The translations under genes were made by a program, and so were the position numbers. The notes under the pieces were generated by a model. That model was given only the letters and a program-made list of their open reading frames with translations. It ran no database searches and had not been told where the DNA came from. A DNA stretch of 37,880 nt from an uncultured Lachnospiraceae bacterium (GTDB lineage: Bacteria > Bacillota > Clostridia > Lachnospirales > Lachnospiraceae), in assembly GCA_947175435.1 (NCBI GenBank), contig CAMWMS010000005.1, positions 1-37,880 of the forward strand, read 5' to 3'. Positions 1-7,806 of this stretch are shown here, in pieces; the stretch's first letter is position 1; each line of letters begins with the position of its first letter.

Positions 1-547
1 CCGCAGGTGCTTCTGCTGCCGGAGCTTCCTCTGCAGGTGCCGCTTCTGCTGCACACTCGGACGCGCCGCCTTTTTCCGCCAACTGATTCATGACGCGCGC
101 AAAATTGGTGATCGGGGACTGGATGCTTCCAAGCAGCTTGGAAAGCAGCTCTTCTCTGGACGGGATCTTCGAGATATTCTCGATTCCCTTAGCATCATAA
201 GCCACACCTTCCACAACACCGCCCTTAACTTCAAGAGCGTTTGCCGTCTTAGCGAATTTGCATAATATTCTCGCAGGCGCCGTAGCATCCTCAGTGGAAA
301 TAGCAACTGCGCTGGGGCCTTCCAGATAGGGAGTAAGCGACTCGAAATCCGTACCCTTAAATGCAAAATTCATCATTGTGTTCTTGTAAACCTTGTAGGT
401 GATTCCTGCTTCACGAAGCTGTTTACGAAGTTCTGTATCCTGCTCCACCGTAAGTCCTCGGTAATCAACCAGAACAACCGACTGCGCATCTTTCACAGAA
501 GCCGTAATCTCTTCTACGATAGGTTTTTTCAGTTCGACCTTTGCCAT
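1..547 (-). CDS. rplJ: Ribosomal protein L10 (partial, C-terminus outside window)
   Basis: Reading from the ATG at 547 gives MAKVELKKPIVEEITASVKD, then the L10 core (VVLVDYRGLTVEQ, YKVYKNTMM) and an Ala/Glu/Pro-rich tail that runs off the left edge. L10 is the stalk base of the 50S subunit: it anchors L7/L12 dimers beside 23S rRNA, and with L7/L12 it represses its own mRNA. The start is fixed by AAGGAGG about 7 nt upstream. About 182 codons are visible. The low-complexity Ala/Pro/Glu tail is longer than in the shortest bacterial L10 proteins but common in Clostridia. rplL would be expected next, outside the window. Expression should be controlled by the leader at 590-716. Confidence 0.96.
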   Translation of the reverse strand, partial: MAKVELKKPIVEEITASVKDAQSVVLVDYRGLTVEQDTELRKQLREAGITYKVYKNTMMNFAFKGTDFESLTPYLEGPSAVAISTEDATAPARILCKFAKTANALEVKGGVVEGVAYDAKGIENISKIPSREELLSKLLGSIQSPITNFARVMNQLAEKGGASECAAEAAPAEEAPAAEAPA

Positions 548-589
548 TACATTTACCTCCTTATAGATTTGACGCCGAAAGGAGTTCAC

Positions 590-716
590 CATATAATAAA
601 CCCCTTCCCAAAGACAGGAAAGGGGTGACTTTACAAGCTAACTCTTCTCCTCGGTAGGCGAATCTGCTTACGCCGGCATTACGGCACCTACTGTCTTCGG
701 CATGGTTATAACAACC
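590..716 (-). ncRNA. L10 leader (autoregulatory 5' UTR of rplJ)
   Basis: The minus-strand transcript between the rplJ promoter and its ribosome site contains GCCGAAGACAGTAGGTGCCG, a short hairpin, then GCCTACCGAGGAG. These match the conserved kink-turn region of the Firmicutes L10 leader bound by L10-(L12)4 (known family). A terminator-like hairpin follows at 600-626. This fits transcriptional attenuation of rplJL by free L10 complex. Confidence 0.88.
600..626 (-). terminator. Attenuator hairpin in the L10 leader
   Basis: On the minus strand ACCCCTTTCC, a 7-nt loop TGTCTTT, then GGGAAGGGGT form a stem followed by TTTATTATAT. The loop sequence CTGTCTT is complementary to AAGACAG of the L10-binding motif (plus-strand 691-697), so alternative pairing could act as antiterminator. 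That pairing is an inference. Confidence 0.75.
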
Positions 717-722
717 TTGACA

Positions 723-752
723 ACTATAGCACACGGTGTTAATGGCTGTCAA
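723..752 (-). promoter_or_regulatory. rplJ promoter
   Basis: TTGACA (747-752) and TATAGT (723-728) are separated by 18 bp on the minus strand. Transcription would start near 716, giving a leader of about 170 nt before rplJ. The -35 box begins only 4 nt after the stop codon of the upstream gene. Confidence 0.85.
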
Positions 753-755
753 GTC

Positions 756-2072
756 CTAATTTTTACTCTCGCCACTGGTGACAACACTGTTCCGCCCCAC
801 ATCTATCATAAGCCCGAACTTCTGTGCCTGTGTGACTTCCCGCTCCATCACGCCGTAGGCCGTCTTGATCTGCAGAACCGTGGAACCGTCCGGCTTCGTT
901 ATAAGCTTCGTTTCGATCTCGTCCTCTTCTTCCGAATCTTTATCCCCTCCGACTCCTTCCGGGATCGTCATCTTCCCATTATAATCTGACAACCGTGTCA
1001 GATGCTTCCTGTTTTCATGCATTACGCCTCGCCGGATCAGCTCCATCTCTTCTCTGGTATAGAAACGCACACCGAAGTCATTCATATATTTCGCATACTT
1101 GATCTTCTCCCGATCTATGTATGTGGAGCCGTCCTTCTCATAGGTATAATCCGGCACTCCGTCCTTTGTTGTCTCGAAAAAGGAAACGAACTCATCCTCG
1201 TCGATCTCACCCGCAAGGAAATCCTTCCAGAAATTCTCGTGGGCGGCAAACCGCAGATTAGCATCCTGAGGAAAACGTTGCAAAAATGCCATGACCTTCT
1301 CGTATTGTCCTTTTTCCGTATATGAAAAACTCCACAGATCCTTGTTGACCCATCTCGTGCCGTCAAAATATGCTTCCTTACAAGAGATACCGTCCTGCCC
1401 GTAACAGGTAATATACCAGTGCTTCTGCTCCGGATTATCGGTGGGGTAACTGCATTTCGTGATTTCATCGGTAAGCAGCGCCGCTGCCTCCTCCGTTCCG
1501 ATTTCGTCCTTCTTTACCGTGTCTGTTCCAGCCACGCCTGCTGCCGGCTGCTGCGGCACTCCTGTCACATCGGGTGCAGCCTGTGGAGACGTCGTTTCTG
1601 TCACGTATGTCGCTTCTTTCGGATCATGCATGCCGCTTTCGGCTTCCCGCCGCAGCGCTTCCGCTTCCGCCTGCTTCCTAATCTCCTCGATCATCGCTTC
1701 CACTTCCTGGCGCAGCGCCTCCTCGGCAGCATCGAATTTCTCCAGAAGCTTTTCCCACTCTTTGATAGTATACTCCTGCGCGCCTATCTTAAATTTCGGC
1801 TGGATCGTACCTTTTTTGATATTCTGCGCCATCTCCTCCATCTTCTCTAAAATCTGTTCTCTGTAAGACTTTGGCTCGTTGGCATCATCCTGCTTATTGT
1901 CCTTCGCATTCTCCCCGGCCTTTGCACTCTCATCCACTGCCTTCTGACCTTCTCCGAGGCGGTCTGCAAAGCTGGTCGTTTCCTCATTTTCTACATGAGT
2001 TTTGCCATAGCTTCTGCCATATTCCGGATAATATCCCACTCTTGGGCCGTATTGATTCTGATTAATATTCAT
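756..2072 (-). CDS. Hypothetical protein, acidic, with helical middle region
   Basis: I do not recognise this 438-residue protein. It opens with a Tyr/Asn/Gly-rich segment (MNINQNQYGPRVGYYPEYGR), followed by a charged stretch and a Glu/Ala/Lys-rich region at about 85-150 that looks coiled-coil. A Pro/Thr/Ala linker lies near 165-185. The C-terminal half has many Tyr, Trp and Phe (for example KHWYITCYGQDGISCKEAYF) and looks like a folded domain. No signal peptide or membrane segment is visible. I chose ATG 2072 because GGAGG at 2082-2086 is 9 nt away. An in-frame ATG at 2081 directly abuts that site. The gene lies between capA and rplJ, and no strong promoter was found in the 168-nt gap upstream. 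Confidence 0.75.
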   Translation of the reverse strand: MNINQNQYGPRVGYYPEYGRSYGKTHVENEETTSFADRLGEGQKAVDESAKAGENAKDNKQDDANEPKSYREQILEKMEEMAQNIKKGTIQPKFKIGAQEYTIKEWEKLLEKFDAAEEALRQEVEAMIEEIRKQAEAEALRREAESGMHDPKEATYVTETTSPQAAPDVTGVPQQPAAGVAGTDTVKKDEIGTEEAAALLTDEITKCSYPTDNPEQKHWYITCYGQDGISCKEAYFDGTRWVNKDLWSFSYTEKGQYEKVMAFLQRFPQDANLRFAAHENFWKDFLAGEIDEDEFVSFFETTKDGVPDYTYEKDGSTYIDREKIKYAKYMNDFGVRFYTREEMELIRRGVMHENRKHLTRLSDYNGKMTIPEGVGGDKDSEEEDEIETKLITKPDGSTVLQIKTAYGVMEREVTQAQKFGLMIDVGRNSVVTSGESKN

Positions 2073-2240
2073 ACAATCCATCCTCCATGTCTGAACCGCC
2101 GATCACAACAGCACTCCGATTCCGGAACGACTCCGGACAGCCTTCGCGTGAATTGCAGCTTCTACTTATGCTCTTACTATAAATACGAATCACATGTCCG
2201 AAAAGTTTCACCCGGTTTCAATTTTCCCTTCTTCACACTT

Positions 2241-3533
2241 TTACCAAGTAATATATCCCTCGTCATCAATCCGCACGCCCGGTGACATATTCCGCATGTC
2301 ATTTAACACTCTCATTTTTTCCTCACCCTGCAGCAGCACAGTCCTGCTCCCCTGTTGCAGACAGGGCAGAAACCTACAACTTTTCAGTCCATTCTCATCA
2401 AGTTCCACCTTGACCATTCCGGTATCCATCGTTCTGGAATTGAACCAGAAATTGCCCAGACTGTACACCACCGGCACTCCCTGCACTATACTGATCGGCT
2501 GCAGGCAATGCGGATGGGCTCCGATGATCAGATCCGCTCCTGCCGTCGCCACCTCTGCCCCTTGTTTCTCCTGTGCCCAATCAATCTCAGCCACGTTCTC
2601 GGTACCCCAATGCAGATACACGATCACAAAGTCACTATTTTCCTTCGCTTCCCGAACAGTTTCCAACAGACTGGCTCCGTTCCAACAGCGAAATACCCCA
2701 GCTGAAGAATCCGTCGCCCCCTTAGTGTCTGGGTGATCCAGCTTTTCAATCTGAGTCGCGGATACGATAGCAATCTTCATATTATTAATAATATAGTAGA
2801 CCGGTCTGCGAGCCTCTCTCAGATTTCGTCCGGCGCCCACATAAGCGATTCCCGCCGCCTCCAGTGTCGTCATCGTGTCCAGAAATGCGCTCTCTCCATA
2901 GTCATAAGCATGATTGTTGGCCAGCGTTACGATATCCACACCCAGATCATTCAGATATGACACCCTGTACGGTTTGGCGCGAAAGGTGAACTGTTTCTTT
3001 TCAAGCGGTCTGCCGCCTTCCGAATACGGGAACTCATTATTGAGCATCATGATATCCGCGCTCTTCATCTCCTCGATCAGCTCCGGCGAAATGCCATTGG
3101 ATATATCATCATTATCCACTACCCTGGTCATGATCGCATAGTTTTCGTCAAACAAAATATCTCCTGCAAAAGTAATCGTCACCCGATCCGGCTCCGCCGC
3201 GTTCTTTGCGTAGATATTATTCTCCACCATGTATTCCGGATCATTCAGCATATCTTCGTACTTATCATTGACACTTATGATCTCTTCGATCTGTGCCTGT
3301 GTCTGCGCCTCTACTTCCGCCTCGGATTCTCCTGCCAGCTCCGCCTTATCCATACTCACCTGAAAATGGCTGGTATTTATCGCTTTGACAGGTTCCATGA
3401 TCCACTGATATGCCGCGATTCCTGAAACACCGATCAGCATCACCATGCTGAAAGTCAGGATAAACGGCTTCATAAAATGATGTCCGACACTTATTCTGTT
3501 GTGCTTCTTTCTTTTTCTGCTTTTTCTGCTCAT
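2241..3533 (-). CDS. CapA-family metallophosphatase-like protein, membrane-anchored
   Basis: This 430-residue protein belongs to the CapA/PGA_cap family. It starts with a very basic N-terminus and one membrane segment at about 22-43, then an acidic coiled stretch (58-110). The metallophosphatase-like domain covers 118-430. Visible family motifs are AGDILFDE (D125), NNEFP (165-169), ANNHAYDYG (205-213), LHWG (307-310), GAHPHCLQP (338-346) and SLGNFWFN (358-365), with all metal-ligand His/Asp/Asn positions present. CapA was first linked to poly-gamma-glutamate capsule, but most clostridial homologues have no such operon and their substrate is unknown. No capB or capC gene is adjacent. It probably faces the cell exterior. 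It has its own promoter and follows the rplA terminator. Confidence 0.9.
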   Translation of the reverse strand: MSRKSRKRKKHNRISVGHHFMKPFILTFSMVMLIGVSGIAAYQWIMEPVKAINTSHFQVSMDKAELAGESEAEVEAQTQAQIEEIISVNDKYEDMLNDPEYMVENNIYAKNAAEPDRVTITFAGDILFDENYAIMTRVVDNDDISNGISPELIEEMKSADIMMLNNEFPYSEGGRPLEKKQFTFRAKPYRVSYLNDLGVDIVTLANNHAYDYGESAFLDTMTTLEAAGIAYVGAGRNLREARRPVYYIINNMKIAIVSATQIEKLDHPDTKGATDSSAGVFRCWNGASLLETVREAKENSDFVIVYLHWGTENVAEIDWAQEKQGAEVATAGADLIIGAHPHCLQPISIVQGVPVVYSLGNFWFNSRTMDTGMVKVELDENGLKSCRFLPCLQQGSRTVLLQGEEKMRVLNDMRNMSPGVRIDDEGYITW

Positions 3534-3571
3534 GTTATCATATCACCCGGAATAACTCTCACTCATGTCTT

Positions 3572-3599
3572 ATTATACCACAATCAAACCGCTTCGCAA
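3572..3599 (-). promoter_or_regulatory. Promoter of the capA-like gene
   Basis: Minus strand TTGCGA (3594-3599), a 16-bp spacer and TATAAT (3572-3577) with an extended -10 TGG directly upstream. It lies between the rplA terminator and the capA-like start at 3533. Confidence 0.75.
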
Positions 3600-3612
3600 T
3601 TGTAACGTCAAA

Positions 3613-3641
3613 AGGACAGCGCGCCTGCTGCGTGCTGTCCT
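3613..3641 (-). terminator. Terminator of the rplK-rplA operon
   Basis: AGGACAGC and GCTGTCCT arms, with an inner CGC/GCG pairing, form a GC-rich hairpin 37 nt after the rplA stop. On the minus strand it continues into TTTTGACGTT, a modest U-run. Confidence 0.75.
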
Positions 3642-3677
3642 CTTATCATTCGTTTGTCGTAATCTGAAATCGACAGA

Positions 3678-4367
3678 TTAATATTTCGCCGTGCTTACTT
3701 TCACGCCCGGTCCCATTGTGGTCGCTAATGTGATACTTCTCAGATATTGACCCTTGAGTGCCGACGGTCTTGCCTTAACGATCGCTTCCATCAGTGCATC
3801 AAAGTTCTCCTGCAGCTTCGCCTCATCAAAAGAAACCTTGCCGACCGGAACATGAATAATGTTGGCTTTATCTAATCTGTACTCGATCTTACCTGCCTTG
3901 ATATCATTGACAGCCTTGGTAACATCCATGGTTACCGTGCCTGCCTTCGGGTTGGGCATAAGTCCTTTCGGTCCAAGCACCTTACCGAGACGTCCTACCA
4001 CACCCATCATATCAGGTGTCGCAACGACTACGTCAAAATCCAGCCATCCGTCATTCTGGATCTTCGGAATCAGTTCCTCGCCGCCTACATGATCTGCGCC
4101 TGCTGCCTCTGCCTCAGCCACTTTATCACCCTTAGCAAATACCAATACTCTGACGGTCTTACCTGTTCCGTTCGGAAGTACAACGGCACCACGAATCTGC
4201 TGTTCCGCATGACGTCCGTCACACCCAGTCTTAATATGAACCTCTACAGTCTCATCGAATTTAGCTGTTGCTGTCTTTTTAACCAGAGCGATCGCTTCTG
4301 CCGTATCATACTGAACTGTACGATCTACGAGCTTAGCCGCCTCTGCATACTTTTTACCATGTTTCAT
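3678..4367 (-). CDS. rplA: Ribosomal protein L1
   Basis: The 229-residue product has full L1 length and sequence: [17 protein letters not shown] at the N-terminus, the [14 protein letters not shown] strand, the hinge [20 protein letters not shown] and the C-terminal [10 protein letters not shown]1 binds 23S rRNA helix 76 to form the mobile stalk that helps release E-site tRNA, and it can repress its own mRNA. The start is supported by GGAGG 7 nt upstream. The gene lies 13 nt after rplK and is followed by a terminator, so rplK-rplA form one translationally close pair. Nothing is unusual in the protein itself. Confidence 0.98.
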   Translation of the reverse strand: MKHGKKYAEAAKLVDRTVQYDTAEAIALVKKTATAKFDETVEVHIKTGCDGRHAEQQIRGAVVLPNGTGKTVRVLVFAKGDKVAEAEAAGADHVGGEELIPKIQNDGWLDFDVVVATPDMMGVVGRLGKVLGPKGLMPNPKAGTVTMDVTKAVNDIKAGKIEYRLDKANIIHVPVGKVSFDEAKLQENFDALMEAIVKARPSALKGQYLRSITLATTMGPGVKVSTAKY

Positions 4368-4380
4368 ATCAAATCCTCCA

Positions 4381-4806
4381 TTACTCTTCTACTGTGATGC
4401 CCATACTTCTGGCAGTTCCGGCGATCATGCTCATAGCCGCTTCCAAGCTTGCAGCGTTCAAATCAGGCATCTTTGTCTCTGCGATCTCCTGTAATTTCGC
4501 TTTAGAGATCGTAGCAACCTTTGTCTTATTCGGAACTGCGGAACCGGATTTAATGTTGCATGCTTTCTTTAAAAGAACTGCTGCAGGGGGAGTCTTCGTG
4601 ATGAAACTAAAACTTCTGTCTGCATAAACCGTAATAACAACCGGGATGATCACATCACCTTTATCGGCTGTTCTTGCGTTGAACTGTTTAGTAAATTCAA
4701 CGATGTTCACGCCGTGCTGTCCGAGTGCGGGACCAACCGGCGGCGCCGGCGTAGCTTTGCCGGCAGGGATCTGTAACTTAATATATCCTGTAACTTTCTT
4801 TGCCAT
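4381..4806 (-). CDS. rplK: Ribosomal protein L11
   Basis: The 141-residue product begins [20 protein letters not shown] and carries the L11 signature [17 protein letters not shown] and the C-terminal RNA-binding domain ending [13 protein letters not shown]11 stabilises the GTPase-associated 23S rRNA region and is needed for RelA-type stringent sensing. The reading frame stays open to 4845, but only ATG 4806 has a proper site (AGGAGG 7-8 nt upstream) and the family start. It lies downstream of nusG with hairpin-rich DNA between them and 13 nt before rplA. Confidence 0.98.
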   Translation of the reverse strand: MAKKVTGYIKLQIPAGKATPAPPVGPALGQHGVNIVEFTKQFNARTADKGDVIIPVVITVYADRSFSFITKTPPAAVLLKKACNIKSGSAVPNKTKVATISKAKLQEIAETKMPDLNAASLEAAMSMIAGTARSMGITVEE

Positions 4807-4868
4807 AATGGCACCTCCTAAAATAATGTGGTACGGGCGCACCATACTCCTGAATCTTGCTCGACATG

Positions 4869-4951
4869 CAAGAATTTACGACAGTAAATTCTTGTCACTT
4901 CGGCGAAGTCGAAGTGATGCTCCCACAATATATCTAATCCGCCGAAGCGGA
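4869..4951 (-). repeat. Cluster of perfect hairpins in the nusG-rplK spacer
   Basis: Three hairpins lie in the spacer. CAAGAATTTAC/GTAAATTCTTG (4869-4894) has an 11-bp stem and a 4-nt loop. TCACTTCG/CGAAGTGA (4895-4917) directly abuts it. TCCGC-CGAA-GCGGA (4938-4951) is just after the nusG stop and reads as a UUCG tetraloop on the transcribed strand. None has a U-run, so they are more likely RNA processing or stability structures than terminators. Confidence 0.6.
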
Positions 4952-4962
4952 ATAAATATCAA

Positions 4963-5478
4963 TTACATCTTCCTGACTTCTGCGAAACCGATCTCCACAG
5001 GCGTCTCTCTTCCGAACAGCTCAACATTGATCGTCGCCACCTGTTTACCGAAATCTATTCTCTGAACAACGCCGATCGTATCCTTCCAAACACCGGCAAC
5101 CACTGCAATGGTATCGCCTTCGGCGAAGTCAACGCTCACGTTCTCCATCTTAATACCAAGCGGCTTCATCTCAGCCTCTGTCAGCGGCACCGGCTTACTT
5201 CCCGGCCCGACAAATCCCGTGACGCCTCTGGTATTTCTCACAACATACCATGTATCGTCATTCATGATCATATTGATCAGGACATATCCGGGGAACATCT
5301 TCTTCTGAACCGTCTTACGAGCACCGTTCTTCATCTCCATGACTTCCTGCATAGGCACCCTGACTTCCAGAATCTCTTCCTCCAGATGTCTGTTCTCGAT
5401 CGTCTTCTCAATGTTGGCTTTTACTTTATTCTCATATCCGGAATAAGTATGAACAACATACCAATTTGCTTCTGCCAT
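4963..5478 (-). CDS. nusG: Transcription termination/antitermination protein NusG
   Basis: The 171-residue product starts MAEANWYVVHTYSGYENKVK, the canonical NGN domain, and ends with a KOW domain (EGDTIAVVAGVWKDTIGVVQ). NusG binds RNA polymerase, modulates pausing and Rho termination, and couples to ribosomal S10. GFVGPGSKPVPLTEAE marks the NGN-KOW linker. I chose ATG 5478 because GGAGGG lies 5 nt upstream and it matches the family start; a longer frame to 5514 lacks support. It follows secE after a spacer with two strong hairpins. Confidence 0.97.
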   Translation of the reverse strand: MAEANWYVVHTYSGYENKVKANIEKTIENRHLEEEILEVRVPMQEVMEMKNGARKTVQKKMFPGYVLINMIMNDDTWYVVRNTRGVTGFVGPGSKPVPLTEAEMKPLGIKMENVSVDFAEGDTIAVVAGVWKDTIGVVQRIDFGKQVATINVELFGRETPVEIGFAEVRKM

Positions 5479-5547
5479 ATGTCCCTCCACGTCAGTATGA
5501 TCTTCTGATCTCATATCATACCAATACCCATGCTTTTCTCACAACCT

Positions 5548-5605
5548 GCGAATTTGTAGCCGCAAGGCACAAATTTGCGATTGAAAAATCTTTGATTTTT
5601 CAATC
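5548..5605 (-). repeat. Twin hairpins in the secE-nusG spacer
   Basis: GATTGAAAAATC-TTT-GATTTTTCAATC (5579-5605) is a perfect 12-bp stem. It directly abuts GCGAATTTG/CAAATTTGC (5548-5578, one mismatch). The arrangement of two abutting hairpins is the same as in the nusG-rplK spacer. Confidence 0.6.
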
Positions 5606-5620
5606 TATTACCAGAGCTTC

Positions 5621-5839
5621 CTATAGTGAAAAAGTTGTAAGGAAATCCACACCATACTGCAAACCAAAGTCCAGTATCGTAATGATTGCTCCGATCACAA
5701 CGGAAATAATAACAACCGCGATAGATTGTTTTAAGAGGGCATCTTTATCAGGCCAAGTGATTTTCTTAAATTCAGCTTTCACACCGTTCCAAAATTTCGT
5801 GATTTTGGATGCTCCTTCTGATTTAGCAGAATCTCCCAT
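5621..5839 (-). CDS. secE: Preprotein translocase subunit SecE
   Basis: This 72-residue product is of the short single-span SecE type: a hydrophilic N-terminus, the conserved amphipathic segment VKAEFKKITWPDKDALLKQS, then one membrane helix (IAVVIISVVIGAIITILDFGL). SecE clamps SecY in the SecYEG channel. The start at 5839 has AAGGAG 8 nt upstream; an upstream in-frame ATG (5863) has no ribosome site and adds a tail not seen in the family. It sits between rpmG and nusG in the standard Firmicutes order. Confidence 0.95.
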   Translation of the reverse strand: MGDSAKSEGASKITKFWNGVKAEFKKITWPDKDALLKQSIAVVIISVVIGAIITILDFGLQYGVDFLTTFSL

Positions 5840-5870
5840 GCTATACTCCTTTCGTCCACACAACCAGCAA

Positions 5871-6020
5871 CTATTTTGTTTCCTTATGCAAAGTATGTGT
5901 CTTGCAGAATCTGCAATACTTCTTTGTCTCCATTCTGTCCGGATGAGCCTTCTTATCTTTCGTCGTATTGTAGTTACGCTGTTTGCACTCTGTGCATGCT
6001 AAAGTAATTTTTGTACGCAT
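5871..6020 (-). CDS. rpmG: Ribosomal protein L33 (zinc-binding type)
   Basis: The 49-residue product reads [20 protein letters not shown] and ends [14 protein letters not shown]. The two CxxC pairs mark the zinc-binding C+ form of L33, whose counterpart without cysteines is normally induced under zinc shortage. It belongs to the 50S subunit near the E site. The ribosome site is GGAGG 8 nt before ATG 6020. It is the first gene of the rpmG-secE-nusG-rplK-rplA run. Confidence 0.96.
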   Translation of the reverse strand: MRTKITLACTECKQRNYNTTKDKKAHPDRMETKKYCRFCKTHTLHKETK

Positions 6021-6106
6021 CTCGCTACCTCCACGTGTATGATTCAAACATTCGAGTCACTATTTTTGAGCATAAAAAAAAGACCTGAATCTTATCTTGC
6101 TCAAAC

Positions 6107-6135
6107 AATATACCATACGCAAATCACGAAGTCAA
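6107..6135 (-). promoter_or_regulatory. Promoter of the rpmG-secE-nusG-rplKA operon
   Basis: Minus strand TTGACT (6130-6135), a 17-bp spacer and TATATT (6107-6112). The leader of about 80 nt contains GAGCA/TGCTC arms around a run of eight T, possibly a weak 5' UTR hairpin. Confidence 0.85.
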
Positions 6136-6317
6136 CCTGTTTTTCCGATTATTTCGGGCACTTTTTTGAAAAATTTCAAAAAAATTTTTCCACACCTCTT
6201 CAGTTTTGGCATATACGCTACGATATACATATTACAGAATGAACTCAGTTTGATCACTTGTTGCAATTTTACGGTTGCATTTTTAGTCGTTTTTCGGCTA
6301 AAAAGACTACAATATGC

Positions 6318-6456
6318 TTGCATTTTCCATAATTGCGGTGATAGAATAGAGTTATAGAATATCCGCATTGATGGGCCGCATGCTACGGACAGCGACGCCG
6401 GCTATCAATGATCAGACAGGTTCCGAGAATATTTCATGGAAGAAAGGAGGGGGACT
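6318..6456 (+). promoter_or_regulatory. Promoter and structured leader of the FliD-like gene
   Basis: TTGCAT (6318-6323), 18 bp and TAGAAT (6342-6347) form a plausible sigma-A promoter. The roughly 100-nt leader can fold through CATTGATGG plus CC (6366-6377) with GGCTATCAATG (6400-6410), an 11-bp stem with one bulge, enclosing an inner CCG/CGG hairpin. It ends in the strong site AAAGGAGGGGG. I could not match it to a known riboswitch class. Upstream, 6136-6317 is AT-rich, with a TTTTTAG/CTAAAAA dyad near 6276-6304 and no gene. Confidence 0.5.
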
Positions 6457-7770
6457 ATGTCATATAATAGTATTAATAGTCTGAATAATGTCTATAATTT
6501 CTATATGACTACCTACGCCCCGAAATCAAGCACACCTTATGATTCTCATAAGAAGAGTGAGCTGCGTGGTGTCTATAATTCCATAGTCAAGATGAATAAG
6601 GAATCCCCTCTGTATATCTTAGATACCAGTAAGGATTCTCAGCGGTTCGCTATCAGCGTAAAAGAAAACGCACGCGAGCTGCGCAACACAATCGCATCAC
6701 TCGGTGGACTGGATGAAGATGAACTTCTAAATAAGAAGGTAGCCTATTCCAGTAATCCGAATATTGCAAAGGCTTCCTTTATCGGTTCTGCTAAGGCAAC
6801 TGACGATCTGCCCTCCTATGACATTGAGGTAAACCGTCTGGCATCTTCGCAGGTGAATGCAGGGAAGTTCCTTCCGAATGATGAGATTGTGGCGCTGACA
6901 CCCGATACTTACTCTTTCGATGTCGGTATCGACGAGTTAAATTATGAATTCCAGTTCAGCATCAAGCCTACTGATACTAATCGGGATGTACAGGATCGTC
7001 TTGCCCGTCTGGTCACCAATGCCAACATCGGCATAACGGCGCAGGTCATTTCCGGAGAGGACAACACTTCCTATCTGCGGATGGAATCCAATTCCACGGG
7101 GCTTAAGGATGATAAGCCATATATATACAAAATATCCGATCACAGAACAAGTAAGACTTCCGGTGCGGTGGATTATTTCGGTTTGGATCATGTAGCAGTA
7201 CAGCCTGCTAATGCTTCTTATACCATCAATGGGGAGGAACACACCTCAACCTCCAACCGGTTCACGTTGGCACACACTTACGAAATCGAATTGACAGGCT
7301 TAAGCAGTGAGGAAGGCGAGACAGCTTCTATCGGACTTAAGACTGATGTAGAATCGCTTACGGAGAACGTTAATACATTGGTAAGAGGTTTTAACTCTTT
7401 CCTGCAGGCTGTTGCGGAATACAGTGATAATCAGCCCAAGAGTAACAGACTTTTTAACGAGATGAGCAGCGTCGCAAGAGTTTACGCCCGTGACCTCACT
7501 TCCGTCGGTCTGAATCTGAATCTGGACGGAACTCTGGAAGTCGATGACGCAACGCTTCGTCAGAGCGCAATGAGTGACAACGCAAAGAATGCTTTTTCAC
7601 CGATGAAAAGTTTTACGAACTCCGTGCTCCGCAAATCCAATCAGGTGGCACTGGATCCGATGAACTATGTCAACAACGTGATCGTGGCATATAAGAATCC
7701 CGGCAAAAATTTTGCCAGCCCGTATATCACGAGTGCATACAGCGGCATGATGTTCAATAGCTATTGCTAA
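6457..7770 (+). CDS. fliD: FliD-like flagellar filament cap protein
   Basis: The 437-residue product has FliD-family hallmarks. After an unusual Asn/Tyr-rich N-terminus (MSYNSINSLNNVYNFYMTTY) comes a segment like FliD_N, including the VNRLASSQVNAGKFL motif near residue 130. SYTINGEEHTSTSNRF follows at about 255, matching the FliD signature of an ING strand followed by Ser/Asn. The C-terminal part has the LxVDxxxLxxA-like LEVDDATLRQSA. FliD caps the growing filament and folds flagellin as it emerges. Start 6457 is fixed by AAAGGAGGGGG. The gene is monocistronic, closed by a strong terminator, and fliS is not adjacent. It could be a FliD paralogue rather than the main cap, because both termini diverge from the textbook protein. 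Confidence 0.75.
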   Translation: MSYNSINSLNNVYNFYMTTYAPKSSTPYDSHKKSELRGVYNSIVKMNKESPLYILDTSKDSQRFAISVKENARELRNTIASLGGLDEDELLNKKVAYSSNPNIAKASFIGSAKATDDLPSYDIEVNRLASSQVNAGKFLPNDEIVALTPDTYSFDVGIDELNYEFQFSIKPTDTNRDVQDRLARLVTNANIGITAQVISGEDNTSYLRMESNSTGLKDDKPYIYKISDHRTSKTSGAVDYFGLDHVAVQPANASYTINGEEHTSTSNRFTLAHTYEIELTGLSSEEGETASIGLKTDVESLTENVNTLVRGFNSFLQAVAEYSDNQPKSNRLFNEMSSVARVYARDLTSVGLNLNLDGTLEVDDATLRQSAMSDNAKNAFSPMKSFTNSVLRKSNQVALDPMNYVNNVIVAYKNPGKNFASPYITSAYSGMMFNSYC

Positions 7771-7771
7771 C

Positions 7772-7801
7772 AAAACGACAGATCGAAAGATCTGTCGTTT
7801 T
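7772..7801. terminator. Bidirectional terminator after the FliD-like gene
   Basis: AAAACGACAGATC, a GAAA tetraloop and GATCTGTCGTTTT make a perfect 13-bp stem with T-rich ends on both strands, directly after the stop codon. It can also stop transcription from the convergent carboxyltransferase gene. Confidence 0.92.
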
Positions 7802-7806
7802 CTCGT

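Noticed and set aside
1419-1866. Plus-strand open frames of 135-143 codons opposite the unknown gene at 756-2072
   Set aside because: They mirror the Glu/Ala/Arg-rich minus-strand coding region and lack ribosome sites; the minus frame has the site and the consistent length.
5548-5605. Rho-independent terminator between secE and nusG
   Set aside because: The hairpins have no U-run on the transcribed strand, and the operon continues with short spacing on both sides.
6348-6456. Cyclic-di-GMP (GEMM) riboswitch before the FliD-like gene
   Set aside because: The GEMM core motifs I know are not present; only a generic stem-loop can be drawn.
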